A stretch of 64,000 nt of DNA from Clostridium sp. GTDB taxonomy: Bacteria > Bacteroidota > Bacteroidia > Bacteroidales > Bacteroidaceae. Location: NCBI GenBank assembly GCA_023663705.1, contig JAMPGY010000008.1, forward strand, positions 14,622-78,621, read 5' to 3'. The translations under genes and the position numbers were made by a program. Shown one piece after another: positions 44,558 through 53,635 of this stretch (within the stretch, counting starts at the first letter, position 1; each line of letters opens with the position of its first letter). A model generated the notes under the pieces. The model did no database searches. It was given only the letters and a program-made list of their open reading frames with translations, and had not been told where the DNA came from.

Positions 44558-46252
44558 TTACCAAAAATAGTAGTAGAACGCGGCTGTGATGCCCAAGATG
44601 ATTATACTGTGTATCACATCCCAATGATTCCAACTGCGTCGCGTGGCCGCAATTTGTTCGGGAGTGGCTGTTCCAAACACCAGACCTTTGATCTTTTCCT
44701 CATTCGGAGCCGGAGTCATCAGGCTGACGATGACTACCACTGCGCAGCAGACGAGTAGCATCCATCCGCAGAAGAACAGCCAGTTGTAGTCGAAGAATAC
44801 GTACTGGAACCAGTTGCTTCCATCGCCGGCACCTTGTTCAAGGCCGAGTATGCCGCCATAATATACTTTGGCACCGAGGCGGGTGAGACCGATAATCAAA
44901 CCGGAGAGCAGTCCCCACATGCCGCCTTGAGCGGATGTGCGCTTCCATGTGATACCGAGCAGGAAAGCTGCGGCGATACCGGGGGCGAGCACAGACTGAA
45001 CGTCCTGCAGATAATTGTATAGCACATTACCTACCGATCGCATCACCGGGATCCACAGGATACCGAGAGCCACGATGACCACTGTGGCCACCTGACCGAT
45101 GAATACCAGGCGCTTTTCTGATGTGTTGGGGAACATCTTCTTGTGGAAGTCGATGGTGTAGAGCATGGCCGATGAGTTGAACAGAGAAGCCAGCGACGAC
45201 ATGAGTGCGGCAAGGATTCCACACACAACCACTCCCTTCAGACCGGCCGGCAACAGTGTGGCGACGAGTGACGGGAAGGCGGCATCGGCAGTGGGCAGAA
45301 CATATTGCACTCCATTGATGGACACACCCTTCTGGCTCATGGCAAAGGCAATCATACCCGGGATGAGAAACAGGAACACGGGCAGCAATTTCAGATAGGC
45401 GCCAAAAATGGTACCCCGGCGGGCTTCACGCTCGTTGCGTCCCGAGAGTACACGCTGCACGATAAATTGGTCGGTACACCAATACCAGAAACCGATGATG
45501 GCTGATCCAAGCAACGCACCGAGCCACGGATATTGCGGGTCGTTGTTGTCGCGGATGAGATTGACCATGGTGTCGCCTGCATCGTTCACTTCTGCCTGTG
45601 AGCATATCTCCATCATCTGATCCCAACCGCCAAGAGCCTTGAAGCCAAAGAAGAGAATGAACGCCGAACCGAGCAGCAGGATTGGAGTCTGAAGAACCGA
45701 GGTCTTCAAAACCGACTCCATGCCACCTATAATGGTATATATGGCGGTCACCAGCACCAATCCGATGGCGGCAATCCAGAAGAAGTCGATTCCCCACAGT
45801 TTTTCGATGCCAAACACCTGCTGGAAGACAAGTCCGCCGGCGTATACCGTAACGGCCACTTTGGTCATTACATACGAAATGAGCGAGATGGTGGACAGAA
45901 TCATGCGCGATGCCGAGTTGTAACGTTTCTCCAAAAACTCCGGCATAGTGAGCACCATGGAGCGCTCGTAGAAGGGCACGAACACCCATCCGAGGATAAG
46001 TATCATCCATCCCTGTATCTCCCAATGAGCCATTGCCATACCCGATGACGCGCCCGCTCCGGCAAGACCGATAAGGTGCTCCGAGCCAATGTTTGAAGCG
46101 AAAATGGATGTACCGATGGCAATCCATGTGGCATCGCGGCCTCCTAAGAAGTAGTCGCCTGAGTCTTCTTTTTTCTTACGGATTACGGTATAAACAATCC
46201 ATATCATCATTGCAACGAATGCGGCGATAACAATCCAATCTAAAAGTTCCAT
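44558..46252 (-). CDS. SSS-family sodium/solute symporter, probable arabinose transporter
   Basis: 564 residues with about 13-14 membrane helices. SSS signatures include GSEHLIGLAGAGASSGMAMAHWEIQGW near 57 and the ...GILAALMSSLASLFNSSAMLYTIDFH segment around residue 340, with core sodium-site Ser residues. By context (AraR 25 nt downstream, mutarotase upstream) it should import L-arabinose with Na+, matching the araP role in Bacteroides. Inner membrane. Confidence 0.9.
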   Translation of the reverse strand: MELLDWIVIAAFVAMMIWIVYTVIRKKKEDSGDYFLGGRDATWIAIGTSIFASNIGSEHLIGLAGAGASSGMAMAHWEIQGWMILILGWVFVPFYERSMVLTMPEFLEKRYNSASRMILSTISLISYVMTKVAVTVYAGGLVFQQVFGIEKLWGIDFFWIAAIGLVLVTAIYTIIGGMESVLKTSVLQTPILLLGSAFILFFGFKALGGWDQMMEICSQAEVNDAGDTMVNLIRDNNDPQYPWLGALLGSAIIGFWYWCTDQFIVQRVLSGRNEREARRGTIFGAYLKLLPVFLFLIPGMIAFAMSQKGVSINGVQYVLPTADAAFPSLVATLLPAGLKGVVVCGILAALMSSLASLFNSSAMLYTIDFHKKMFPNTSEKRLVFIGQVATVVIVALGILWIPVMRSVGNVLYNYLQDVQSVLAPGIAAAFLLGITWKRTSAQGGMWGLLSGLIIGLTRLGAKVYYGGILGLEQGAGDGSNWFQYVFFDYNWLFFCGWMLLVCCAVVVIVSLMTPAPNEEKIKGLVFGTATPEQIAATRRSWNHWDVIHSIIILGITAAFYYYFW

Positions 46253-46302
46253 ATATGTTATATTCTAATGTATTAATGATTTTCTGATTTATATCACTCT
46301 TG

Positions 46303-47460
46303 TTATTTCACCACGCTGAACTTATATATGCAGTGGCTCCGGTAAGTCTCTCCCGGCTCCACCGTAGCCGAAGGCCATTCGGGTTTGTTCGGGGTGTCGG
46401 GATACTTCTGTGTCTCCAGACACATGCCGGCATGTTGGTCGTACACGATGCCGCGTTTGCCGGTAAGTGTGCCGTCCAGGAAGTTGCCCGTGTACATCTG
46501 TATACCGGGTTCGTTTGTCATCACCTCCAGGCAAATGCCTGTTTCGGGGCATACCACGCGGGCTGCCGTCTGAGTGTCGTCTCCGGCGGTGTTCAAACAC
46601 CAGTTGTGGTCGAATCCGTTGCCGTTCTTAATCTGCTCGAAATCAAAGTTACGTATATCCCGACCGATCTCGTGAGCTTCGGTGAAGTCCATGGGGGTGT
46701 CGGTCACGGGAGCAATCTCGCCGGTAGTCATGTAGGTGCTGTCCACCGGAGTGTAGCTGTCGGCATTTACCCACACGATGTGGTCGGTGATGGGGCGGGT
46801 GGGATCTCCCGACAGATTGAAATAACTGTGGTTGGTCATATTAATCACCGTCTTGCGTGTGGTGGTGGCTTCGTAGGCGATATCCAGCGCATTATCGGCT
46901 GTCAGGGTGTATGTCACCACAGCTTTCACCGCACCGGGGAAGTTGCCGTCGCCATCGGGCGAGTCCATCGTCAGACGCAGGGTGGAGTCGTCGGGCTGTT
47001 CTGCCTCATATATCTGATACTGCCATCCTTGGAAGCCACCGTGCAGACAGTGGCCGAAGTTGTTCTTGTCCAATTGTATGGTGTCCTCATCAATCACCAA
47101 AATGCCTTGGTTAATACGGTTTGCATAGCGTCCCACGGCTGCACCGAAGTCGCTCGGTGTGTGTGTGTAGTCTGCATAGTTGGCTACGTTGTCGAATCCC
47201 AGCACCACATCACGCAGTGAGTCGTTGCGGTCAGGCACCATTATGGAAACCACGCGGCCTCCGAAGTTGGTCACGCAAACCTCCATGCCCCCTTTGCTCC
47301 GCAGGGTGTAGAGAGCAGTGGCGTGTCCGTTCACCGTATCGGCAAACAGGTCGGCATTCAATCCCGAGAGCGGCCCCCCGGATTGTGGAGTGGTGGCGCA
47401 TGCGCCCAGCAGTGCGGAAGAGATGCAGGGCAGAATCAGTCTTTTCTGTAGCTTTTTCAT
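46303..47460 (-). CDS. Aldose 1-epimerase lipoprotein, arabinose operon
   Basis: 385 residues with a lipoprotein signal (MKKLQKRLILPCISSALLGAC). Aldose epimerase signatures: VTNFGGRVVSIMVPDRNDSLRDVVLGFDN, NHSYFNLSG near 235, and the catalytic Glu region near the C-terminus (NEPGIQMYTGNFLDG). It interconverts alpha and beta anomers of the incoming sugar, probably in the periplasm. First gene of the arabinose operon; corresponds to araM of the Bacteroides operon. Confidence 0.92.
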   Translation of the reverse strand: MKKLQKRLILPCISSALLGACATTPQSGGPLSGLNADLFADTVNGHATALYTLRSKGGMEVCVTNFGGRVVSIMVPDRNDSLRDVVLGFDNVANYADYTHTPSDFGAAVGRYANRINQGILVIDEDTIQLDKNNFGHCLHGGFQGWQYQIYEAEQPDDSTLRLTMDSPDGDGNFPGAVKAVVTYTLTADNALDIAYEATTTRKTVINMTNHSYFNLSGDPTRPITDHIVWVNADSYTPVDSTYMTTGEIAPVTDTPMDFTEAHEIGRDIRNFDFEQIKNGNGFDHNWCLNTAGDDTQTAARVVCPETGICLEVMTNEPGIQMYTGNFLDGTLTGKRGIVYDQHAGMCLETQKYPDTPNKPEWPSATVEPGETYRSHCIYKFSVVK

Positions 47461-47548
47461 GGTCTTTTTTACAATGTTATTTTCGTATATTTATATGTGT
47501 TTGTCCATTCTTAAGGCTCATGTAGAGCGAAAAGTCGATATTTCCGGA

Positions 47549-47556
47549 CAAATATA
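47549..47556 (-). promoter_or_regulatory. -7 promoter box of the arabinose operon and candidate operator
   Basis: The minus strand reads TATATTTG, giving a leader of about 80 nt before the ATG at 47460. TTTGTCC (minus, overlapping the box) and GGACAAA (plus 47510-47516 region, complementary) form distant inverted half-sites ~35 nt apart, a possible AraR operator or loop. The operator assignment is weak. Confidence 0.45.
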
Positions 47557-47770
47557 ATGTATTTTTAATTTATAGTGTTTATCCTACACTTCTTTTTTTG
47601 TCTCCAATAGCATATTTCTTTCTGTCTTTTGATGATTTCGACTCTGATATTCATATATCTTTCAAACAGTTTATCTTTATGTATACGAATGGATTTGCTT
47701 TTTCCCCTTTCATCTGATTCTCTATCTTGTCTTGTTTGCCCTATATCCGGATCTCGTATCTGTGGAAGTC

Positions 47771-47954
47771 TGCAGTATGCGTACATAAGGTGCTGCAGTA
47801 TGTGTACATAAGGTGCTGCAGTATGTGTACATAAGGTGCTGCAGTATGTGTACATAAGGTGCTGCAGTATGTGTACATAAGGTGTTGCAGTATGTGTACA
47901 TAAGATGCTGCAGTATGTGTACTATGGGAACTCGAGGATGCGTGTATCAGGGTG
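47771..47954. repeat. 23-bp tandem repeat array downstream of tRNA-Gly
   Basis: Six near-identical 23-bp units (47771-47908), a partial seventh (47909-47922) and a diverged tail to 47954. The core is CAGTATGTGTACATAAGGTG. Unit 1 differs by one base, units 5 and 6 by one each. Seen in the tRNA-Gly (minus) sense, it starts about 140-170 nt after the tRNA end, the same place and orientation as the array after tRNA-Arg. 47565-47770 holds no gene. Confidence 0.95.
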
Positions 47955-48050
47955 TTGAAAACCGACTTGTGCCGTAAATTGCCCCAAAACGTGTGCTTTT
48001 TCGTGTCTAAAAGTAGAAGAATGTGCGGTTGTCTGCAATGAAATTGAAAT

Positions 48051-48080
48051 AAAAAAGCACCTGCGTTTTTGCAAGTGCTT
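48051..48080 (-). terminator. tRNA-Gly terminator
   Basis: On the minus strand AAGCACTTGC pairs with GCAGGTGCTT around a short loop, followed by TTTTTT. Confidence 0.85.
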
Positions 48081-48090
48081 GATTCTCCAT

Positions 48091-48166
48091 TGGAGCGATA
48101 AACGGGACTCGAACCCGCGACCCTCGGCTTGGGAAGCCAATGCTCTACCAACTGAGCTATTATCGC
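48091..48166 (-). tRNA. tRNA-Gly(CCC)
   Basis: 76 nt including an encoded CCA. The acceptor stem GCGATAA/TTATCGC is fully paired. D arm TAGCTCAGTTGGTAGAGC, anticodon stem-loop TTGGC-TTCCCAA-GCCGA with anticodon CCC, and T arm CGCGGGTTCGAGTCCCG; discriminator T. Confidence 0.96.
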
Positions 48167-48176
48167 GTTTCTTTGG

Positions 48177-48206
48177 CAAAGATACGGTTTTTTCTTCAAT
48201 TGCCAA
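48177..48206 (-). promoter_or_regulatory. Promoter of tRNA-Gly
   Basis: The minus strand has TTG (48204-48206), a 19-nt spacer and TATCTTTG (48177-48184), 10 nt before the tRNA 5' end. Confidence 0.75.
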
Positions 48207-48246
48207 TATAAATAGATGTTAAAAAGTGATTTCCTGCTATTGGAAT

Positions 48247-48304
48247 AAACGGTGGAGCGGAAGCAAAATGAAGCAGAGGTACGACTGTTTACGCTCCACC
48301 GTTT
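48247..48304 (-). terminator. Terminator of the trp operon
   Basis: AAACGGTGGAGCG pairs perfectly with CGCTCCACCGTTT across a ~32-nt loop, 35 nt after the trpA stop. Confidence 0.8.
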
Positions 48305-48339
48305 CTTGGCATATTATAGTATTGACCGAATGTGTAGCT

Positions 48340-49116
48340 TTATTTTTTCAGGTTCTCAAACAGTTCTTTCAACGCTTTCTCCGGATCCTGATGTTTGTCC
48401 AGCAACTCTACAAAACAACTTCCGATAATGGCGCCTGCCGCATTTCGTTGAGCGGCTTCAAGCGTCTGACGGTTACTGATGCCAAAGCCGATCATGCACG
48501 GGTTGGAGAGTCCCATCTTATGTATGCGTGAGAAATAAGCCTGGCGGTCAGCGTCAAATTCATGCTGTGCTCCAGTGGTGGCCGCAGATGACACCATATA
48601 GATGAATCCGTCCGTATGGTTGTCTATGAATCGGATACGCTCTTCGCTTGTTTCGGGTGTGATCAGCATGATGATGCGCAGGCCATAGCGGTCGGCTATG
48701 GCCTTGTAGGTGTGGATATAGTCGGCAAAAGGTAGGTCGGGCAATATAAGTCCGTCTATGCCACAGCGTGCGCAACTCTGGCAGAACCGTTCGAATCCAT
48801 AGTGTATCACTGGATTGAGATATCCCATCAGGATAAGAGGAATATCCGTGTGGTTGCGTATGTCGCTCAGTTCCTCAAACAGCAGGTTTAGGTTCATCCC
48901 TCCGCGTAGAGCCTGTGAGGCTGCGTTTTGGATCACGGGGCCGTCTGCCATGGGATCGCTGAAGGGTATGCCTATCTCGATCATGTCTATACCCCGTTGA
49001 GTCAGGGTGCGGATGATGTGGGCGGTGGTGTGGGGAGCAGGATGTCCGGCACAGAAATACAGCGAAAGCAGTCCGCTGGGCTTTTCACGAAATAGTTTGT
49101 TGATTCTGTTTTCCAT
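48340..49116 (-). CDS. trpA: Tryptophan synthase alpha subunit
   Basis: 258 residues. It cleaves indole-3-glycerol phosphate to indole, passed to TrpB. The catalytic Glu is in MIEIGIPFSDPMADGPVIQNA (about 46-66), and DGLILPDLPFADY (near 122) holds the second acidic residue. MVSSAATTGAQHEF, GFGISNRQT and AAGAIIGSCFVELL mark the phosphate site. Last gene of the trp operon, 8 bp after trpF. Confidence 0.96.
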   Translation of the reverse strand: MENRINKLFREKPSGLLSLYFCAGHPAPHTTAHIIRTLTQRGIDMIEIGIPFSDPMADGPVIQNAASQALRGGMNLNLLFEELSDIRNHTDIPLILMGYLNPVIHYGFERFCQSCARCGIDGLILPDLPFADYIHTYKAIADRYGLRIIMLITPETSEERIRFIDNHTDGFIYMVSSAATTGAQHEFDADRQAYFSRIHKMGLSNPCMIGFGISNRQTLEAAQRNAAGAIIGSCFVELLDKHQDPEKALKELFENLKK

Positions 49117-49124
49117 AATCGTAT

Positions 49125-49790
49125 TTATAATTGTATGTTACATGAATATTCCTGATGTATTTGTTTAATGAAATTTTCCAGGCACCTCACGTCTTTCAGA
49201 GCCGGCAGAAGTTCAAAGCGAGAGTTCAGATCTATACCCGCCCACATTGGATGGCGGAAGCAATGCAGAGCGGTCAGGTTGTCGGGGCCGATGCCTCCGC
49301 TGAGCAGAAAGGGCAGTTTGCCATGATAGGCTTCAAGCGCATTCCATGGGAATCGTTTACCGCTTCCTCCGGCCATGGGACAGCGGGTGTCGAAGAGCAG
49401 ATAGTCGCACACATCCTCATAAGGTTCGGTTGAGGGCAGCAGTCCGTCTGTACCGATGCCGAAGGCTTTTATGATCTTCATCGGCCGGCCAACTGCTTTT
49501 TCAGCAACAGTGCGGAGCCAATGACATTCTTCTGGCGACTCCGATCCGTGAAGTTGGATGATGTCCGGTGAGAGTTGATGCACATGGAGGGTGAGTTGCT
49601 CGGGTGAGGGATTGACAAAGACCGCCACACGCGAACAAGAAGCGGGCAGGTAGGCCGGTGGCTGTGTGCCGATGTAACGTGGGGAGTCCGGCGTGCATAT
49701 AAATCCCATCCATTGGGGCCGGAGTTTTTCAACGTCGCGTATGTTGTCCGTTTCCCGCATGCCGCACACCTTTATGATAAACGGCTTCAT
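49125..49790 (-). CDS. trpF: Phosphoribosylanthranilate isomerase
   Basis: 221 residues, a (beta/alpha)8 barrel. It performs the Amadori rearrangement of N-(5-phosphoribosyl)anthranilate. The catalytic Cys is in KVCGMRETDNI (about residue 9), with MGFICTPDSPRY and the acid in YLLFDTRCPMAGGSGKRFPW (near 130-150). It overlaps trpC by 4 bp. Separate from TrpC here, unlike the fused E. coli protein. Confidence 0.95.
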   Translation of the reverse strand: MKPFIIKVCGMRETDNIRDVEKLRPQWMGFICTPDSPRYIGTQPPAYLPASCSRVAVFVNPSPEQLTLHVHQLSPDIIQLHGSESPEECHWLRTVAEKAVGRPMKIIKAFGIGTDGLLPSTEPYEDVCDYLLFDTRCPMAGGSGKRFPWNALEAYHGKLPFLLSGGIGPDNLTALHCFRHPMWAGIDLNSRFELLPALKDVRCLENFIKQIHQEYSCNIQL

Positions 49791-50581
49791 GCTTCTACCT
49801 CCCGTATGAAGGATTGGAGAGCGATGCCCGGATCAGCTTCGCGCATGAAGGCTTCTCCAATCAGAAAACCCCGGTAGCCCATCCTGCGCAGTTCGCGTAC
49901 GGTTTCGGGGTGGGACAATCCGCTTTCCGATACGGGTAGAACGCCTTCGGGCAGAAGGGATATGAGCCGGTAGGAGCATTCCACATCAGTGTGGAACGTG
50001 CCCAGATGACGGTTGTTCACTCCCACCATGTCGGGACCGGCTTCCACCTGTTCCAGTTCACTCTCTCCATGTACTTCGAGCAGCACTTCCAATCCCAAAT
50101 CGTGTGCTTGGGCTGTGAGTCGCGAGGTTTCGGACGGAGTGAGGGCGGCGGCAATGAGCAGCACGGCATCGGCCTGCATCAGGCGAGCCTCATAGAGTTG
50201 GTATTCGTCGATGATAAAGTCCTTGCGGAGTATGGGGGTGTGGGGTACCTGTTCACGAACAGCCGGAATAAAACAGTTGTCTCCGCCAAAATATGTACTC
50301 TCTGTCAGTATAGACAGAGCTGTGGCGCCGGAATGGGCATAAGCCGGTACAACCGTTTCCGGTTTGCAGTCCTTGTGGATCCATCCCTTCGACGGCGAAC
50401 GGCGCTTGAACTCGGCAATAATGCCGGATGACGATGCCGCCAGCGCTTCACGCATGGAGCGGTGGTTGGTGGGGAGACTTTGTTCCACAGCAGCCTGCAG
50501 TTGTTTCAAGGGGCGTTCTTGTTTGCATTGAGATATTTGGATACGTCGGTTTTCTATGATTTTATTGAGTATATCTTGCAT
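49787..50581 (-). CDS. trpC: Indole-3-glycerol phosphate synthase
   Basis: 264 residues. It closes the indole ring of CdRP. Family marks: IIAEFKRRSPSKGWI (about 54-68), YFGGDNCFIPAVREQVPHTPILRKDFIIDEYQLYEARLMQADAVLLIAA, and GVNNRHLGTFHTD (near 180). Overlaps trpF by 4 bp, which suggests coupled translation. Confidence 0.96.
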   Translation of the reverse strand: MQDILNKIIENRRIQISQCKQERPLKQLQAAVEQSLPTNHRSMREALAASSSGIIAEFKRRSPSKGWIHKDCKPETVVPAYAHSGATALSILTESTYFGGDNCFIPAVREQVPHTPILRKDFIIDEYQLYEARLMQADAVLLIAAALTPSETSRLTAQAHDLGLEVLLEVHGESELEQVEAGPDMVGVNNRHLGTFHTDVECSYRLISLLPEGVLPVSESGLSHPETVRELRRMGYRGFLIGEAFMREADPGIALQSFIREVEA

Positions 50582-50593
50582 AAATATAGTGTA

Positions 50594-51598
50594 TTATTGA
50601 TATTTGCTGTTTAATTGGATGAACTTTTTCAGAACGCCCGATGCCCGTCCGCTTTCGAGTGATTCGCGTGCTTCGGCCACACAATCCATGATGTCTGTTT
50701 CGGGACGCATTACTTTGATGGCAAAAGCGGCATTGGCGATTACCACTCCCGTGCGTTCGGAGGTTGATTTTCCTTCCAAAATATCGTCGAACAGTTTCAT
50801 GGCCTCATCGGCGCTTTCACCGCCATACAGTTTGTCGGCACTCGCCCTGGGCAGTTTCAGGTCTTCGGGGCGGAATATTTTTTCCATGCAGGCCGTCTTT
50901 ACTTTAAAATCGCCCGTCAGTGAAATTTCATCGTAGCCGTCTATGCTGTTCACGATACCGTAGTTCACTCCCAGCCGTTCGTACACACTGCTGTAGAGTC
51001 GCATCTGGTTGAGGTTGGCCACACCGAGCAACTGATGTTTGGGGCAGGATGGATTGACGAGCGGCCCCAACAGGTTGAAACAGGTGGGAATTTGCAGTTG
51101 GCGACGCACGGGGGCTACATGAGCCATACCGCCGGCGAAGAGCGGAGCGTGGAGGTAGGTAAACCCGCATTCCTCCAGATTGCGGCGCAACAGGATATTG
51201 TCTGAGGTGAAGTGTACACCATGGCGTTCGATGACGTTGCTTGCTCCTGAAACTGAGGTGGCGGCATAGTTGCCGTGTTTGGCTACTTTGTATCCGGCTC
51301 CGGCCACTACGAAACAGGCACAGGTGGAAATGTTGAATGTGTTTTTTCCGTCTCCTCCTGTGCCCACGATGTCTATCACATCGTAGGGAGAGAGGTCCAC
51401 GGCATGTCCTGTTTCGATGATACCGTCCCGCAAGCCGAGCAACTCGTCTACTTTGATGCCTCGCATGAGCAATCCTGTGAGGAGTGCGCTTATCTGAATA
51501 TCATTGTATTTTCCCTCCACGATGTGGTGCATCACATTGCACATCTGTTTGCGTGAGAGAACTTCACCATTGACTATATGTGTGAGAAATTGTTTCAT
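50594..51598 (-). CDS. trpD: Anthranilate phosphoribosyltransferase
   Basis: 334 residues. It joins anthranilate to PRPP. The PRPP loop DIVGTGGDGKNTFNIST (about 75-91), KHGNYAATSVSGASNVIERHG and NLLGPLVNP are clear. Not fused to TrpG. It starts 9 bp after the trpG stop. Confidence 0.96.
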   Translation of the reverse strand: MKQFLTHIVNGEVLSRKQMCNVMHHIVEGKYNDIQISALLTGLLMRGIKVDELLGLRDGIIETGHAVDLSPYDVIDIVGTGGDGKNTFNISTCACFVVAGAGYKVAKHGNYAATSVSGASNVIERHGVHFTSDNILLRRNLEECGFTYLHAPLFAGGMAHVAPVRRQLQIPTCFNLLGPLVNPSCPKHQLLGVANLNQMRLYSSVYERLGVNYGIVNSIDGYDEISLTGDFKVKTACMEKIFRPEDLKLPRASADKLYGGESADEAMKLFDDILEGKSTSERTGVVIANAAFAIKVMRPETDIMDCVAEARESLESGRASGVLKKFIQLNSKYQ

Positions 51599-51607
51599 AC
51601 TATCGGG

Positions 51608-52177
51608 TTATTCGTGGTGATGGATAAAATTGGAAATGATGGTTCGCCCGTTCGGGGTGAGCACTGATTCGGGGTGAAACTGGATGCCGTGTATGTCCAT
51701 TTCGCGGTGGCGCAATGCCATGATCTGTCCCTCTGAACTGGTAGCCGTTATCTCCAGGCAGGCGGGTAAGGTGTCGGCATCTACCACCCACGAGTGGTAA
51801 CGCCCCACGGGAAAGACCGTATCGATTCCATTGAAAAGATAGTCTGTGCCCGACAGTCGGCAAGGGGTCTGCACGCCATGAAACACTTCTGTGAGGTTGG
51901 TCAGTTGTCCGCCAAACACTTCTCCGATAGCCTGATGGCCCAAGCAGACGCCTAATATCGGTTTGCGGCCGGCATAGTGGCGGATTACTTCGGTGAGCAG
52001 GCCGGATTCAGACGGGATTCCGGGGCCGGGGCTGAGTATGATTTTGTCAAATGCTTCCAGATCTTCTATGTTGAACCGGTCGTTGCGCACAACATTTACT
52101 TGCGTTCCGGTTTCACGTATCAGGTGATACAAATTGTAGGTGAAGGAGTCGTAATTGTCTATGATGATGGTTTTCAT
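51608..52177 (-). CDS. trpG: Anthranilate synthase glutamine amidotransferase subunit
   Basis: 189 residues from the ATG at 52177 (MKTIIIDNYDSFTYNL). It supplies ammonia to TrpE. The catalytic Cys is in PILGVCLGHQAIGEVFGG, with the His/Glu pair in DIHGIQFHPESVLTPNG. An upstream in-frame ATG at 52237 would overlap trpE and does not look real. Confidence 0.96.
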   Translation of the reverse strand: MKTIIIDNYDSFTYNLYHLIRETGTQVNVVRNDRFNIEDLEAFDKIILSPGPGIPSESGLLTEVIRHYAGRKPILGVCLGHQAIGEVFGGQLTNLTEVFHGVQTPCRLSGTDYLFNGIDTVFPVGRYHSWVVDADTLPACLEITATSSEGQIMALRHREMDIHGIQFHPESVLTPNGRTIISNFIHHHE

Positions 52178-52208
52178 GATTTTTTGTCTGAATGAGTTGA
52201 GTATTGGG

Positions 52209-53609
52209 TCAAATGTGCTCGGCCATGATGATGGCACGGCGCAAAGCCCCCAGTTTGTTGTTTACTTCCTGCAGTTCGTTTTCCACGTTGCTGCGGGCCA
52301 CTATGCCTCCTCCGGCCTGAAACCAAAGTTCGTTGTTGCGACTCACGAAGGTGCGTATGGTGATAGCCTGATTGAGTGATCCGTCCAGACCGATGAATCC
52401 AATACATCCGCCGTAGGCTCCTCTGTTATGCGGCTCCAGTTCGCTGATGATCTGCATGGCACGGACTTTTGGTGCTCCGGACAAGGTGCCGGCGGGGAAA
52501 GTGTCGATGAATGTCTTCATCGGATCGGCATCTTCGTTCAATTCGCCACTGACACGGCTCACCAGATGAATGACATGGCTATAGTGCTGCATATCTTTGT
52601 AGAAGTCGACTTTCACAGTGTGGCAGTTACGGCTCAGGTCGTTGCGCGCCAAATCCACGAGCATCACATGTTCAGCATTCTCTTTCGGATCGTTGCGTAG
52701 CATCTCTGCATTGACGGCGTCCTGTTCGGCATCTCTCGTGCGACGGGTAGTTCCGGCTATCGGATCGATGTAGGCATGACGCTTGTTTATGCGGCAGTGG
52801 GTCTCGGGCGATGAGCCGAAGATGCGGAAACCGCCAAAGTCGAAATAGAAAAGATAAGGACTGGGGTTGATGTTGCGCAATGCTCGGTAGAGTTTGAAGT
52901 CATCCCCTTCGTAGTGCTGTATGAAGCGTCGGCTCAATACCACCTGGAATACGTCACCCCGCAGACAATGGGCAATGCCCTTACGGATGTTCTCCCGATG
53001 CTGTTCATCGGTCAGACTACTCTCCGTTTCGCCCACAGGCCGGAAGTCGTAGGTAGCAAAGTTGTGGTTGCGTATCACTTGTTCCAGTTCATCCAATGCC
53101 GACGGCTCTCCCTCTTCAAGCATCTCTACGAGGGTCATCGTGCTGTCGAAATGATCCAGTACAATTACGTATTTATAGAGTATATACAGCATGTCGGGGG
53201 CATCGTTCTTTTCCTGAACGCTGTCTTTGACGGCTATGTTTTCAAAATAGCGGACGGCATTGAACGAGGTGTAGCCATACAGACCGCAATGGTGTCGTTC
53301 ATCTCCGGTCACATCAAAGTGGTTGACAAATTGATTGACGAGTGTTTCCGTAGGACTGTCTGCGGTGACATCGGCTTCGCAACGGTTGCCATCAGGATAT
53401 TGCATGGTGGCGGTTCCATGACCGATGGCGATGCTGGCTATCGGGTTGAGGGCGATGAAAGATCGGCTGTTGTCCCGGCTGTGATAGTCGGAACTCTCCA
53501 TCAATGCGCTTTGAGGATACATGTCGCGTACTTTCAGATAGATGCTTACGGGAGTATAAAGATCCCCCACAATACGTCGGCTTAATGTGTGATATTTAAA
53601 TGTCTTCAT
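52209..53609 (-). CDS. trpE: Anthranilate synthase component I
   Basis: 466 residues. It makes anthranilate from chorismate and ammonia. Chorismate-site motifs include FQVVLSRRF, FGSSPETHCRINKRHAYIDPIAGTTRRTRD (about 268-297) and FPAGTLSGAPKVRAMQIISELEPHNRGAYGGCIGF. The N-terminal feedback region has YTPVSIYLKVRD followed by LMESSDYHSRDNSRSF, the usual tryptophan-sensing segment. Follows trpB by 26 bp. Confidence 0.96.
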   Translation of the reverse strand: MKTFKYHTLSRRIVGDLYTPVSIYLKVRDMYPQSALMESSDYHSRDNSRSFIALNPIASIAIGHGTATMQYPDGNRCEADVTADSPTETLVNQFVNHFDVTGDERHHCGLYGYTSFNAVRYFENIAVKDSVQEKNDAPDMLYILYKYVIVLDHFDSTMTLVEMLEEGEPSALDELEQVIRNHNFATYDFRPVGETESSLTDEQHRENIRKGIAHCLRGDVFQVVLSRRFIQHYEGDDFKLYRALRNINPSPYLFYFDFGGFRIFGSSPETHCRINKRHAYIDPIAGTTRRTRDAEQDAVNAEMLRNDPKENAEHVMLVDLARNDLSRNCHTVKVDFYKDMQHYSHVIHLVSRVSGELNEDADPMKTFIDTFPAGTLSGAPKVRAMQIISELEPHNRGAYGGCIGFIGLDGSLNQAITIRTFVSRNNELWFQAGGGIVARSNVENELQEVNNKLGALRRAIIMAEHI

Positions 53610-53635
53610 AACAGTGTTGTTTCTTTAATTATATT

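Noticed and set aside
47771..47954. CRISPR array
   Set aside because: The 23-bp units are directly adjacent with no spacers, and no cas genes are in the window.
47741..48199. Minus-strand ORF containing AQLVEHWLPKPRVAGSSPV and repeated HILQHLMYTYCSTL
   Set aside because: It reads through the tRNA-Gly gene (a well-known false ORF) and the 23-bp DNA repeat; the protein repeats are only a translation of the array.
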